Assembly: GCA_028715025.1 (NCBI GenBank)
Contig: JAQTLG010000046.1
Coordinates: forward strand, 1-9,099
Source: Dehalococcoidia bacterium
Lineage (GTDB): Bacteria; Chloroflexota; Dehalococcoidia; GIF9; UBA5629
Reading direction: 5' to 3'
DNA: 9,099 nt
The notes below the pieces were generated by a model. It was not told the origin of the DNA and did not search any database. It saw only the letters and a list, made by a program, of their open reading frames with translations. Of this stretch, positions 1-7,682 are shown piece by piece. The position numbers and the translations under genes are program-made. Every line of letters starts with the position of its first letter. Within the stretch, counting starts at the first letter, position 1.

Positions 1-24
1 ATATTTAATCTGATCCAATATCAT
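1..24 (-). CDS. nuoN: Probable start of nuoN (NADH-quinone oxidoreductase subunit N), truncated by window edge
   Basis: Thirty bases after the nuoM stop, an ATG at 24-22 on the minus strand opens a frame reading MILDQIKY to the window edge. Only eight codons are visible, so the assignment rests on position: in this operon type nuoN normally follows nuoM, and NuoN is the third antiporter-like proton-pumping subunit of the membrane arm. A weak purine stretch (GGACGG) lies about 9 bases upstream of the ATG. Nothing in the eight residues is diagnostic. A different start, or a different gene, cannot be excluded. Confidence 0.45.
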
Positions 25-54
25 CTGTCTAAACCGTCCGCAAGGCTACTATAT

Positions 55-1548
55 TTACATACCTATCAACTTCGCAATAGGTGCTATTCCCATATTTATT
101 ACATTGGTTAGTACGGCGGGATAGATACCCACCATCATGATGACTGCTACGAATGAGAATGTGCTTATCATCTCGACTGCATCAGCGTCGCCCACGCCGT
201 TATATTTATCCAGCGGATAACCATAGAAGACCCGCTGTAGCATCCAGAGTATATAGCCGGACGTGACTACGATGCCCAGCACCGCTATTAGCGTAAATAC
301 AGGCATGCCGGCGACCACAGTGCTGGCAAAGCTTCCGGCGAACGTTATGAACTCGGCTGCGAATCCGGCAGTGCCGGGGAGTCCCAGTGAAGCCAGCCCG
401 GCGATGCTGAAAACAACCACAATAATCGGCATCTGGCGGGCCAGACCACTCAAATTGTTGAGATCTCGAGTGTGTGTCTTATCATAAACCAGTCCCACCA
501 TGGCGAAGAGCAGACCGGTGATCACGCCGTGGCTGAACATCTGAAGACTGGCGCCCACCAGGCTCACCTGGTCGAGCGCAAAGATGCCCAATAGCACATA
601 GCCCATATGGCTCACGCTGCTGTAGGCGATGAGCCTTTTTAGATCGGTCTGCCTGATGGTGACAGCCGCACCATAGATAACACCGATAACGGCCAGTGTG
701 AGCATGAATGGGGCGTACTGTACCGCTACCTGCGGCAGCATGCTGACACATAAGCGGATCATGCCATAGCCGCCCATTTTAAGCAGCGCTCCGGCCAGGA
801 TGACGCTGGCAGCCGTTGGCGCATTGGTGTGAGCATCGGGCAGCCAGGTATGCAGCGGGAAAACCGGCAGCTTGATAGCGAATCCAACTATGAGCAGGAA
901 GAAAAGGGCCGTCAGCGGTATGAAAGAGGAAGCGATCTGAATGCCGGCCAGGGCCGTCATATCAAAGGTATGCGTAATGAAGTATACACAAAGTATGCCC
1001 GCCAGCATGAATGCGCTGCCTACCAACGTGTAGATAAGGTACTTATATGCGGCGTATTCCTTGCGCCCGCTTCCCCAGATGGATATGAGGAAGAACATGG
1101 GAATCAGTTCCAGTTCCCAGAAGAGGAAGAAAAGGATGAGATCCAGCGAGCAGAAGACGCCCAGTATGCTGCTCTCCAGCAGTAATATCCAGATGAAATA
1201 CTGTTTTGGATTAAGTTGTATTTTCCAGGAAACGAGTACCGATATCACTCCCAGGAAGGTCATGAGTATGACCAGTGGCAGGCTCAAACCGTCCACGCCC
1301 AGATAGTAGAACGAATTGATGGCCGGTATCCATGATATCTTCTCGACGAACTGCATCTGCCCAATGGCGGACTCAGACCTATCGAACATTACGAATACTG
1401 CAATAGACAGTATAAATGAGGCCATGGCCGCGGCCAAGGCTATTGATCTGACCGTTTTCTGCCCCGGCCTGGGTATAAGGGCAATGACGATTAAGCCGAT
1501 AACCGGCAGAAAAACGATCCAGCTCAACAAATTCAGATTCAAAGCCAT
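55..1548 (-). CDS. nuoM: NADH-quinone oxidoreductase subunit M (antiporter-like proton-pumping subunit)
   Basis: This is a 497-residue, highly hydrophobic protein with about 14 predicted membrane segments, the usual size for NuoM. It is one of the Mrp-antiporter-like subunits that move protons across the cytoplasmic membrane. Visible hallmarks are the WELELIPMF segment with the conserved Glu at residue 145, Lys226 in AIKLPVFPLHTWLPDAH, Lys257 in LAGALLKMGGYG, the TDLKRLIAYSSVSHMG segment near 302-316, and Glu399 in GTAGFAAEF on the later half. These correspond to known functional positions (E144, K234, K265, E407 in E. coli by family knowledge). The usual HTEAPTAGS loop reads HTNAPTAAS here. 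It starts at ATG 1548, five bases after the nuoL stop, with a GAGG motif rather close to the start. It ends in TAA at 57-55. Confidence 0.97.
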   Translation of the reverse strand: MALNLNLLSWIVFLPVIGLIVIALIPRPGQKTVRSIALAAAMASFILSIAVFVMFDRSESAIGQMQFVEKISWIPAINSFYYLGVDGLSLPLVILMTFLGVISVLVSWKIQLNPKQYFIWILLLESSILGVFCSLDLILFFLFWELELIPMFFLISIWGSGRKEYAAYKYLIYTLVGSAFMLAGILCVYFITHTFDMTALAGIQIASSFIPLTALFFLLIVGFAIKLPVFPLHTWLPDAHTNAPTAASVILAGALLKMGGYGMIRLCVSMLPQVAVQYAPFMLTLAVIGVIYGAAVTIRQTDLKRLIAYSSVSHMGYVLLGIFALDQVSLVGASLQMFSHGVITGLLFAMVGLVYDKTHTRDLNNLSGLARQMPIIVVVFSIAGLASLGLPGTAGFAAEFITFAGSFASTVVAGMPVFTLIAVLGIVVTSGYILWMLQRVFYGYPLDKYNGVGDADAVEMISTFSFVAVIMMVGIYPAVLTNVINMGIAPIAKLIGM

Positions 1549-1553
1549 ATACC

Positions 1554-3476
1554 TCAGCTGAATAAATATAAACAGGCGACTATGGCGATAGCGCCGATGG
1601 CAATTGAGATTACATACAACTGCGTCTGTCCGGTCTGTAATTTACGGAGAACGCCACCCGCAGCTGCAGTGCCCTGAGCGGCCCCGTTCACCGTGCCGTC
1701 CACCACGCTGGAATCGAACATCGCCATCCACTTGAAAATGCCGTTGTACAAAATGGTCTTGACAATGACATTTTCATAAAGCTCGTCCATCCAGTATTTG
1801 TGCGATAACATTATGTAAATAGGCTTAAACACATTTCCGATCTTTTCGGGTGATATCCATTTGGCACAGTACATGGCATAGGCCAGCAGGATGCCCAGTA
1901 AGGCAATGGCAAGTGATATCAGCGGCAGGGGATGACTCAACACACCAAAAAAGCTGGTTGCAAAACCGATCTCTTGCACCTCACTCTCGCCCATGAACAG
2001 GTTGAAAAGTCCTGTCACATTTACCCAGCCGGCACAGACGGCTAATACAGCCAGTACGACCAGCGGGATAACCATAACCATGGGAGATTCATGCGGACCG
2101 TGAGAATGAGCATCGCCGTGCCCGCCGTGCTCGGGCTGGGCGCCACCCCTGTACTCACCGTGGAAGGTCATAAACACCGCCCGGAACATATAGAAAGCCG
2201 TCATGAAAACAGCCACGATGCACAGGGCGAATATTGCTGGTTGATTATCAAAGGCCACTACCATTATCTCATCCTTGCTCCAGAATCCGGACAGCGGCCA
2301 GATGCCTGCCAGGCTGAGCGATCCGATGACAAAGGTAATATAGGTCCAGGGCATGGCCTTGCGCAACCCGCCCATCAGCCTCATGTCGAAAGTGCCTGTG
2401 CCATGATTGACGCTGCCCGATCCCAGGAAAAGCAGCGCCTTGAAGAATGCATGCGTGAAAAGGTGGAAGATGCCTATGGCCACACTTCCAACACCCAGTC
2501 CCACCATCATGAAACCAAGCTGGCTTATAGTGGAATAAGCCAGGACGCGCTTGATGTCGTTCATAACAAGGCCCATGCTGGCGGCAAATATTGCTGTGAA
2601 TCCCCCAATGATGCCTACTATTAGCATGGCTTCTTGCGAATGTTCGAACATAGGATAAAAACGGGCAACCAGGAATACACCGGCAGCCACCATGGTGGCT
2701 GCATGTATCAGGGCGCTCACCGGAGTGGGGCCCTCCATGGCGTCAGGCAGCCATACGTGCAGGGGGAACTGGGCCGATTTGCCTGCCGCTCCCGAGAAAA
2801 TACCTATGGCCACCCAGGTCAGGGTGGTCCCGGCCAGGGCACCGGTCGCTACAATTTTATATAGCGATTCTGTATCGAATGTGCCCGTCTGCGCATACAG
2901 GACCAGTATGGCAGCCAGGAAGCCGAAATCGCCCAGCCGTGTCACGATAAATGCCTTCTTGGCCGCATTGGCCGCCGACGGTTTGTGGAACCAGAATCCG
3001 ATCAGCAAGTATGAGCCAAGTCCCACTCCTTCCCAGAACACAAACATAAAGAGGATGTTGTCGGCCAGCACCAGGCCCAGCATGCAGGCAGTGAAAAGGG
3101 ACATGAAAGCATAATACCTGAGGTACCCGGCGTCGCCCTTCATATAGCCCTGAGAGTAAATCTGCACCATCAGGCTGACAAAGGTGACCACTATTACCAT
3201 AACTGCAGTCAGCGAATCAACCAGGACGCCGATGTGTATGCTCAGATTTCCAATTAAGGCCCACTCGATATCGTCCACAGGCAGCACATGTCCCGGCGCT
3301 GCAATGACCGCGCTCAGTAACCACAGCGACAGTCCAAAAGATATGCCGACTGCCCCGATGGTGACATATCCTCCGATCAAAGGTCGTTTATTCAGGAACG
3401 GCCTGAGCACCAACCCGATCAACAGGAAAGATATGAACGGGATTAAGAAAATAAGCCAGGGAACCTGTGTCGGCAT
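1554..3476 (-). CDS. nuoL: NADH-quinone oxidoreductase subunit L (distal antiporter-like subunit with lateral helix)
   Basis: The 640-residue protein has the NuoL architecture: an N-terminal antiporter domain, the main proton-conducting transporter domain, and a C-terminal extension (about 510-640) that in known structures forms the long lateral helix and last membrane helix. Conserved residues visible include Glu149 in FWEGVGLGSYLL, Lys233 in GAAGKSAQFPLHVWLPDAM, His258 in SALIHAATMVAAG, Lys309 in NDIKRVLAYSTISQLG, Lys346 in THAFFKALLF and Lys401 in SGFWSKDE. Residues 450-462 form a histidine-rich loop (His 450, 453, 457, 459, 462), common in NuoL proteins. The ATG start overlaps the stop of the preceding small ORF by one base (TAATG), and AAGGA lies 7 bases upstream, so translation is probably coupled. 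The gene is complete with no sign of a frameshift. Confidence 0.98.
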   Translation of the reverse strand: MPTQVPWLIFLIPFISFLLIGLVLRPFLNKRPLIGGYVTIGAVGISFGLSLWLLSAVIAAPGHVLPVDDIEWALIGNLSIHIGVLVDSLTAVMVIVVTFVSLMVQIYSQGYMKGDAGYLRYYAFMSLFTACMLGLVLADNILFMFVFWEGVGLGSYLLIGFWFHKPSAANAAKKAFIVTRLGDFGFLAAILVLYAQTGTFDTESLYKIVATGALAGTTLTWVAIGIFSGAAGKSAQFPLHVWLPDAMEGPTPVSALIHAATMVAAGVFLVARFYPMFEHSQEAMLIVGIIGGFTAIFAASMGLVMNDIKRVLAYSTISQLGFMMVGLGVGSVAIGIFHLFTHAFFKALLFLGSGSVNHGTGTFDMRLMGGLRKAMPWTYITFVIGSLSLAGIWPLSGFWSKDEIMVVAFDNQPAIFALCIVAVFMTAFYMFRAVFMTFHGEYRGGAQPEHGGHGDAHSHGPHESPMVMVIPLVVLAVLAVCAGWVNVTGLFNLFMGESEVQEIGFATSFFGVLSHPLPLISLAIALLGILLAYAMYCAKWISPEKIGNVFKPIYIMLSHKYWMDELYENVIVKTILYNGIFKWMAMFDSSVVDGTVNGAAQGTAAAGGVLRKLQTGQTQLYVISIAIGAIAIVACLYLFS

Positions 3477-3670
3477 TATAGTTTCCTTAAGACCTCCTCG
3501 ACGACATGTACCCGTTCCCGGGAAACGTAAACCCTGTACGGGACCGATTCGCTGATTTCCAGCTTATCGGAATCGGGCAACAGCCTGGTGGGAATCCCTT
3601 CGCCTTCGAAGAATTCCTTCCACATCTCGGCTATCATCAGATTCGGTGCGCTTTTAACTTGAACCCACAT
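3476..3670 (-). CDS. Small DUF2007-like protein encoded inside the nuo operon
   Basis: This 64-residue soluble protein has no signal peptide or membrane segment. The pattern suggests a beta-alpha-beta-beta-alpha fold: strand WVQVKSA, helix from NLMIAEMWKEFF, strand IPTRLLPD, strand PYRVYVS, and helix RERVHVVEEVLRKL. The segment with AP-N near the start, an amphipathic helix, then GIPTRLL and a final V-Y-V strand resembles DUF2007 'putative signal-transducing' proteins. That family assignment is by eye and its function is unknown. The gene lies between nuoK (4-base gap) and nuoL (1-base TAATG overlap), so it must be co-transcribed and is probably translationally coupled to nuoL. Real coding is supported by this tight packing and by the balanced charged and hydrophobic residue pattern. 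It is not a standard complex I subunit. The Shine-Dalgarno before its ATG is weak. Confidence 0.82.
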   Translation of the reverse strand: MWVQVKSAPNLMIAEMWKEFFEGEGIPTRLLPDSDKLEISESVPYRVYVSRERVHVVEEVLRKL

Positions 3671-3674
3671 ATTA

Positions 3675-3992
3675 TTACCATTTCAAGATGTTAAAATTCT
3701 CGATATCCACGCTTTCGCGATTCCTGTAAACGGTGAAAATGATGGCTATTCCGACGGCTACTTCGGCAGCCGCCACCACCATGACAAAGATTGCGAAAAC
3801 CTGACCGGTCAAAGTCACCGGCGTGATATATTGCGAGAATGCGATCAAAGCTATATTTACGGCGTTAAGCATTATCTCCAGACACATAATGACCTTGATC
3901 ACGTTCCGTTGCGTGAGGACCCCGAAGAGCCCTATGCAGAAGAGCACTGCAGATAAAATCAGGTACTGGTCCAATCCTACGCTAAACATCAT
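3675..3992 (-). CDS. nuoK: NADH-quinone oxidoreductase subunit K
   Basis: A 105-residue protein with three membrane helices, the standard length of NuoK (ND4L homologue, MnhC-like). It contributes to the proton channel between NuoJ/A and NuoN. The two conserved membrane-buried glutamates are present: Glu39 in VIMCLEIMLNAVNIALI and Glu77 in VAAAEVAVGIAIIFTVYR. These match the essential E36 and E72 of E. coli by family knowledge. The ATG start overlaps the nuoJ stop as ATGA (four bases), a classic coupling arrangement. The first two codons are both ATG, so the start could be one codon later. It ends in TAA four bases before the small DUF2007-like gene. Confidence 0.97.
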   Translation of the reverse strand: MMFSVGLDQYLILSAVLFCIGLFGVLTQRNVIKVIMCLEIMLNAVNIALIAFSQYITPVTLTGQVFAIFVMVVAAAEVAVGIAIIFTVYRNRESVDIENFNILKW

Positions 3993-4474
3993 TTCTCCCT
4001 GATTACCGCGATTGCCCCGAGTATTGCTGATAACAGCATTACGACCGCTATTTCCATAGTCAGCAAGTAACCGCTATCGCCGAAGAGCGCCTTCCCCAGA
4101 GGCTTGACTGTTTCCTGCAGGGGTGCATTATCCGGGATAACGAACGCAGTGTTGATAATTCCGAAAACGACAACTCCCAGAAGCAGTATTCCCACGACGG
4201 CCGCCGGATATTTCAGGTTGCCCAGAGGCGGCCCCTGTCTGGCGTCCCTGGTAAGCATGATAGCCACGATAATTAAAATGGAGATGGCGCCCACATATAC
4301 AAGGATCTGTACGATGGCCAGGAAATCCGCGTGCAACAGCAGGTAAACGCCGGCCACCGTCATGAAAAGCAATATGAGGCACAACGCGGCACGAAAGATG
4401 TCACGTACAACGATCACGGCGACGGCGGATGCCACCGCTGTAATTGCCAGCAATGCAAATGCTATCTCAAGCAC
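3989..4474 (-). CDS. nuoJ: NADH-quinone oxidoreductase subunit J
   Basis: The 161-residue membrane protein has about five hydrophobic helices, consistent with NuoJ (ND6 homologue), which sits in the membrane arm beside NuoA, NuoK and NuoN. The most diagnostic segment is the third-helix motif ILVYVGAISILIIVAIML around residues 57-74. In this family it contains the pi-bulge that switches during turnover. The start is GTG at 4474-4472, eight bases inside the end of nuoI. The upstream AGAGGGG, within the last codons of nuoI, gives a good ribosome binding site 5 bases away. Its stop overlaps the nuoK start by four bases. The last helix is followed directly by the short C-terminus IREK. Confidence 0.95.
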   Translation of the reverse strand: MLEIAFALLAITAVASAVAVIVVRDIFRAALCLILLFMTVAGVYLLLHADFLAIVQILVYVGAISILIIVAIMLTRDARQGPPLGNLKYPAAVVGILLLGVVVFGIINTAFVIPDNAPLQETVKPLGKALFGDSGYLLTMEIAVVMLLSAILGAIAVIREK

Positions 4475-5012
4475 CGGAACCCCTCTTTCGTTTGCTCAAA
4501 GGCAGGAATTTCAGTTTCTGACCGCCCTTGTCCCGATCGTAAAGCAGCAGGCTCTGATCAGGTAGTTGGTCGTCGAACTGCGGCCTGTAATACGCGCTGG
4601 GCTGGTGATCATTCGAAACAGCGAGCCTCTCTTTGCTTAAGACCAGGTCTTTACGACTGTACTTGGCGCACTCATAGCTCAGGCCCATGGCCAGCGCATT
4701 ATAGGGACACGATTCAACACATAATCCGCAGAAGATGCAGCGGCCCGAATCGAGCTCGAACTTATCCACGATGAATTTACTTTCCTCTCCCCGGTGGGTT
4801 ACCAATATGATATTGCCCTGCAAGCAAGCCTTAGTACATGTTCCACAACCTGTGCATTTTTCCGGAAACCAGACCAGTTCATTGCCGCGGGTCCTGCGCG
4901 ATATATTCAATTTCTCGTCGGGATACTGAACGGTAATGGGCGCCCTGAAAAGATGCTTTAAGGTCAATGCCATTCCCTTGACTATGCCGGTGCCGTAGCG
5001 CTCAAACTTCAA
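4467..5012 (-). CDS. nuoI: NADH-quinone oxidoreductase subunit I (2x[4Fe-4S] ferredoxin-like)
   Basis: NuoI carries the two tetranuclear clusters (N6a/N6b) that pass electrons toward cluster N2 in NuoB. From the TTG start (181 residues) the first motif is CTGCGTCTKAC with Cys 53, 56, 59 and 63, and the second is CIFCGLCVESCP with Cys 92, 95, 98 and 102, so all eight ligands are present. The residue after the fourth Cys of the first motif is Leu instead of the usual Pro. The YECAKYSRKDLVLSKERL segment after the clusters is typical of the family. I chose TTG at 5012 because a perfect AGGAGGT lies 7 bases upstream. The alternative GTG at 5021 overlaps that site and would leave no spacing. The gene overlaps the end of nuoH by 11 bases. 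The tail after residue 160 is lysine/arginine-rich. Confidence 0.96.
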   Translation of the reverse strand: MKFERYGTGIVKGMALTLKHLFRAPITVQYPDEKLNISRRTRGNELVWFPEKCTGCGTCTKACLQGNIILVTHRGEESKFIVDKFELDSGRCIFCGLCVESCPYNALAMGLSYECAKYSRKDLVLSKERLAVSNDHQPSAYYRPQFDDQLPDQSLLLYDRDKGGQKLKFLPLSKRKRGSGA

Positions 5013-6114
5013 CCCTGCCACCTCCTAAGGTAAATAACTTGGACCAGAGCAGGATGAGGACTGCGGCCAGGCCGAAGTTCAGTATAACCATCACCCACTG
5101 CAATCCCGCCGGCAGCACCAGCACCTCTACGGCTACTACCACCAGGTTAATAACTGCCATGGGGAGCAGGAATTTCCAGGCAAACGACATCAGCTGATCG
5201 ACCCTCAGCCTGGGCAAAGTTGCGCGCATCCATATTATGAGGCTGAAAACCAGCATGACCTTGATGATAAACCACAGGATCGGTGGCAGCAGTGGCCCCT
5301 GCCAGCCGCTCAGGAAAAGTGTGGTGATGATGCCCGAGTAGGCCAGAGCCACGCCATATTCACCTAAATAGAACATGGCAAATTTCATGCCGGAATATTC
5401 AATGTGGTAGCCGGCGACTATCTCGGAATCAGCTTCCAGCAGGTCGAACGGCGACCGGTTCATTTCTGCCAGGGAACCGAGGAAGAAGATGAGGAACCCC
5501 AGCGGCTGTAACAATATAAATGGTATGCTCTGCGCTTCAACAATCTTGATCATAGAGAATGAGCCTGTCACCAGGGCGATACCGACGATGGATAATACGA
5601 CCGGTATCTCGTAGCTGACCATCTGGGCGATGCTGCGCATGCCGGATATATATGAGTACTTGTTGCCCGATCCCCAGGCAGCCATGAAAATGCCGATCAC
5701 CGATATCGAGCTGATGGCAATGACATAGATGATGCCCACGTTCAGGTCTACCAGGATGGCGCCTTCCCCGAACGGCACAACCGCAAAGATCAGCAGTATA
5801 GGTACGAATACGATGATGGGTGCAATAAAATGGATCAGTTTATCGGCTTTCTCCGGCACAATATCCTCTTTGAGAAGGATCTTGACAGCAGTGGCGATTG
5901 GCTGAAGAATACCTTCGGGGCCGCAGCGGTTGGGGCCCAGCCTGATCTGGAACCTGCTGATCAGGCGTCGTTCCCACCAAATGAAGACGATAACGACGGT
6001 GAGCACAAATATAATAATGATCAGTATGCCCACGATAGCCGGCGTGAGGTAAACCGCCCATTCCGGCCAGCCGGCTGTTTTTAGTATTAGTTGAAACTGA
6101 TCGAGCAGTGTCAT
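5002..6114 (-). CDS. nuoH: NADH-quinone oxidoreductase subunit H
   Basis: This 370-residue membrane protein with about eight or nine helices matches NuoH (ND1 homologue), which forms much of the quinone chamber and links the peripheral and membrane arms. Signature segments are WWERRLISRFQIRLGPNRCGPEGILQPIA near the first cytoplasmic loop, KEDIVPEKADK, EMNRSPFDLLEADSEIVAGY followed by HIEYSGMKFAMFYLGEY (the acidic quinone-site loop), and LPRLRVDQLMSFAWKFLLP near the C-terminus. The frame is open upstream to 6183, but the extra residues read as out-of-frame nuoD sequence. I start at ATG 6114, which shares one base with the nuoD stop (TGATG). A GGAGAG lies about 13 bases upstream of that ATG. 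It ends in TGA just inside nuoI. Confidence 0.97.
   Translation of the reverse strand: MTLLDQFQLILKTAGWPEWAVYLTPAIVGILIIIIFVLTVVIVFIWWERRLISRFQIRLGPNRCGPEGILQPIATAVKILLKEDIVPEKADKLIHFIAPIIVFVPILLIFAVVPFGEGAILVDLNVGIIYVIAISSISVIGIFMAAWGSGNKYSYISGMRSIAQMVSYEIPVVLSIVGIALVTGSFSMIKIVEAQSIPFILLQPLGFLIFFLGSLAEMNRSPFDLLEADSEIVAGYHIEYSGMKFAMFYLGEYGVALAYSGIITTLFLSGWQGPLLPPILWFIIKVMLVFSLIIWMRATLPRLRVDQLMSFAWKFLLPMAVINLVVVAVEVLVLPAGLQWVMVILNFGLAAVLILLWSKLFTLGGGRVEV
5020..5026 (-). promoter_or_regulatory. Ribosome binding site of nuoI (decides the start)
   Basis: A full AGGAGGT Shine-Dalgarno match lies in the last codons of nuoH, with 7 bases between it and TTG 5012. The GTG at 5021-5019 overlaps it and so is unlikely to be the initiation codon. 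Confidence 0.75.
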
Positions 6115-7220
6115 CAGCGGTCTATCTCTCCAAGCACGACATCCATGCTGCCGAAAATGATTATCAGGTCTGCTACCTTCCACCCGATCATCATATCTTT
6201 CAGCGCTGTAATGTTAATCAGGGTAGGAGGATAAATATGCAGCCTGTACGGTGCTATCGATCCATCACTTACTATATAGAAACCCAGATTGCCTTTGGGA
6301 GCTTCAATATACCCGTACGTTTCACCCGGCGGCGGCCTGAAAAACTGGGGCACTTCCGAGCATATCGGCCCTTTCGCCGGTATCTGATTTATTGCCTGTT
6401 CGATGATCCGCAGGCTCTGCGTCATCTCCTGTATGCGTACCCAGTACCTGTCATAGCAATCACCGGCTTCGCCGGTCGGCACTTCAAAATCAAACCTGTC
6501 ATAGATAGAATAAGGGTCCATCTTACGGATGTCCCATTTAACGCCGCTGGCGCGCAGAACCGGACCGCTGGCGCCGATATTGACAGCAGTCTCCTTTGGC
6601 AATATGCCCACTCCCTTGCTGCGGGCCAAAAATATCTCATTCTGCTTGATGAGCTGATTGTATTCCCCGATATATCGCGGCATTTCCGCCACGAACTTTT
6701 TAATCGCCGGCAGGAATTCGTCCGGGACATCCTGGCTGACTCCACCTACCCGCATATAGTTATACAGCAGCCGTTGTCCGCAGACCATATCAAAAAGGTC
6801 GATGATCTTCTCTCTCTCACGCCACATGTAGAGCACGGGAGTGAAGAAGGCGCCGCAGTCGTTCAGATAGAAGCCGACGGCCATCATATGACTTGAGATG
6901 CGCATCAGCTCGGAGAAAATCACCCTGATGTATTCGGCACGCTCGGGGATCTTAATTCCAGCCAGTTTTTCCACGGCCAGGCAGTAAGCTACGTTGTCCG
7001 TCATCGATGCCAGATAATCCAGCCTGTCCGTCAACGGAATAATCTGGGTATAAGTGCGACTTTCGGCCAGCTTCTCTATGCCGCGGTGCAGGTAGCCTAT
7101 AATGGGCTCAACATCGGTGACCACTTCGCCATCCAGCGATAGTCTTAAACGGAAAACACCGTGTGTGGACGGATGCTGAGGACCGACATTCAGATAGAAT
7201 TGCTCTGTCTTAATAGGCAT
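6114..7220 (-). CDS. nuoD: NADH-quinone oxidoreductase subunit D (49-kDa quinone-site subunit)
   Basis: NuoD forms the quinone-binding cavity with NuoB and NuoH at the membrane interface. The 368-residue protein begins with a typical N-terminus containing GPQHPSTHGVFRLRLSLDGE, where His20 corresponds to the quinone-site histidine, and has RLDYLASMTDN with Tyr69 as the likely quinone-site tyrosine. Other family segments are EPIIGYLHRGIEKLAE, ELMRISSHMMAVG, GPVLRASGVKWDIRK and the C-terminal GSMDVVLGEIDR. There is no CxxC pair at either end, so this is a complex I subunit and not a [NiFe]-hydrogenase large subunit. It is a stand-alone NuoD, not a NuoCD fusion. The ATG lies one base after the nuoC stop (TAAAATG), and the stop overlaps the nuoH start by one base. 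Confidence 0.98.
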   Translation of the reverse strand: MPIKTEQFYLNVGPQHPSTHGVFRLRLSLDGEVVTDVEPIIGYLHRGIEKLAESRTYTQIIPLTDRLDYLASMTDNVAYCLAVEKLAGIKIPERAEYIRVIFSELMRISSHMMAVGFYLNDCGAFFTPVLYMWREREKIIDLFDMVCGQRLLYNYMRVGGVSQDVPDEFLPAIKKFVAEMPRYIGEYNQLIKQNEIFLARSKGVGILPKETAVNIGASGPVLRASGVKWDIRKMDPYSIYDRFDFEVPTGEAGDCYDRYWVRIQEMTQSLRIIEQAINQIPAKGPICSEVPQFFRPPPGETYGYIEAPKGNLGFYIVSDGSIAPYRLHIYPPTLINITALKDMMIGWKVADLIIIFGSMDVVLGEIDR

Positions 7221-7221
7221 T

Positions 7222-7662
7222 TTACAGGTAATCCCTCCGCAGAGGATGTCCGTTAAAGCCCTCCCAGAGAAGAAGTCTTTTCAGGTTGGGATGCCCTTCG
7301 AACTTAATGCCCAATAAGTCAAATATCTCGCGTTCCTGGTAATAGGCCGCTCGCCACGTATCGGTTACTGACGGGACGGTAGGATTTTCCCTTCCATAGA
7401 CACGTGTTTTCAGGATCAGACTCTGGTTATTTTTCAGTGAGACAAGTCGATAAACCACTTCGAAATAGTGGAGGTAGTCCACAGCGGTCAGGACAGTAAG
7501 GTAATCGAATTCCAGCCCGGGCGTATTCTTGAGGAACTCAGACACCTGCGCCAGTGATTTGCTATCGACGGTAAGCGATCCCGCCTCACTGGAAACAACG
7601 GACCCGGGAATTGCTTCCGCTATCTTTTTCCCGGTTTCTTCAGTATTAACGGCAACTGTCAT
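7222..7662 (-). CDS. nuoC: NADH-quinone oxidoreductase subunit C (30-kDa subunit)
   Basis: This 146-residue soluble protein of the peripheral arm is recognised by its C-terminal signature EREIFDLLGIKFEGHPNLKR and by GFNGHPLRRDYL at the very end. NuoC has no cofactors and helps build the connecting module with NuoB and NuoD. The N-terminal part, including FDYLTVLTAVDY, matches the family alpha/beta domain. It is short compared with some NuoC proteins and ends right after the HPLRRDY motif, with no C-terminal extension and no fusion to NuoD. The ATG at 7662 is 20 bases after nuoB, with a modest AGGT about 12 bases upstream. A 13-base dyad (GTAATACTATTAC) sits between them. The stop is one base before the nuoD ATG. 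Confidence 0.96.
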   Translation of the reverse strand: MTVAVNTEETGKKIAEAIPGSVVSSEAGSLTVDSKSLAQVSEFLKNTPGLEFDYLTVLTAVDYLHYFEVVYRLVSLKNNQSLILKTRVYGRENPTVPSVTDTWRAAYYQEREIFDLLGIKFEGHPNLKRLLLWEGFNGHPLRRDYL

Positions 7663-7682
7663 GTAATACTATTACCTGTCTA

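Noticed and set aside
829..1185. Plus-strand open frame opposite nuoM
   Set aside because: Antisense shadow of nuoM with a highly polar, repetitive composition.
2088..2130. Histidine-rich stretch of NuoL as a special metal site
   Set aside because: His-rich loops of variable sequence are common in this position of NuoL, so there is no reason to infer a specific function.
2091..2624. Plus-strand open frame (177 codons) opposite nuoL
   Set aside because: It is antisense to nuoL and rich in His/Arg/Glu from reversed hydrophobic codons. No recognisable domain or ribosome site.
6115..6183. Upstream extension of nuoH by 23 residues
   Set aside because: The residues are out-of-frame nuoD sequence. 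The ATG at 6114 coupled to the nuoD stop gives the normal NuoH N-terminus.
6108..6896. Long plus-strand open frame (262 codons) opposite nuoD
   Set aside because: It lies entirely antisense to the strongly conserved nuoD and has a low-complexity basic/aromatic composition without any family pattern. It is a mirror frame of nuoD codon use.
6114..7220. Possibility that the operon encodes an energy-converting [NiFe]-hydrogenase
   Set aside because: NuoD has no N- or C-terminal CxxC nickel-binding pairs and has the complex I quinone-site His and Tyr. All of A, J and K are present, as in complex I.
7663..7675. Perfect dyad GTAATA-C-TATTAC between nuoB and nuoC
   Set aside because: The arms are six bases with a one-base centre, too tight for an RNA hairpin, and there is no U-run. 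It is probably chance or a minor feature, not a terminator.
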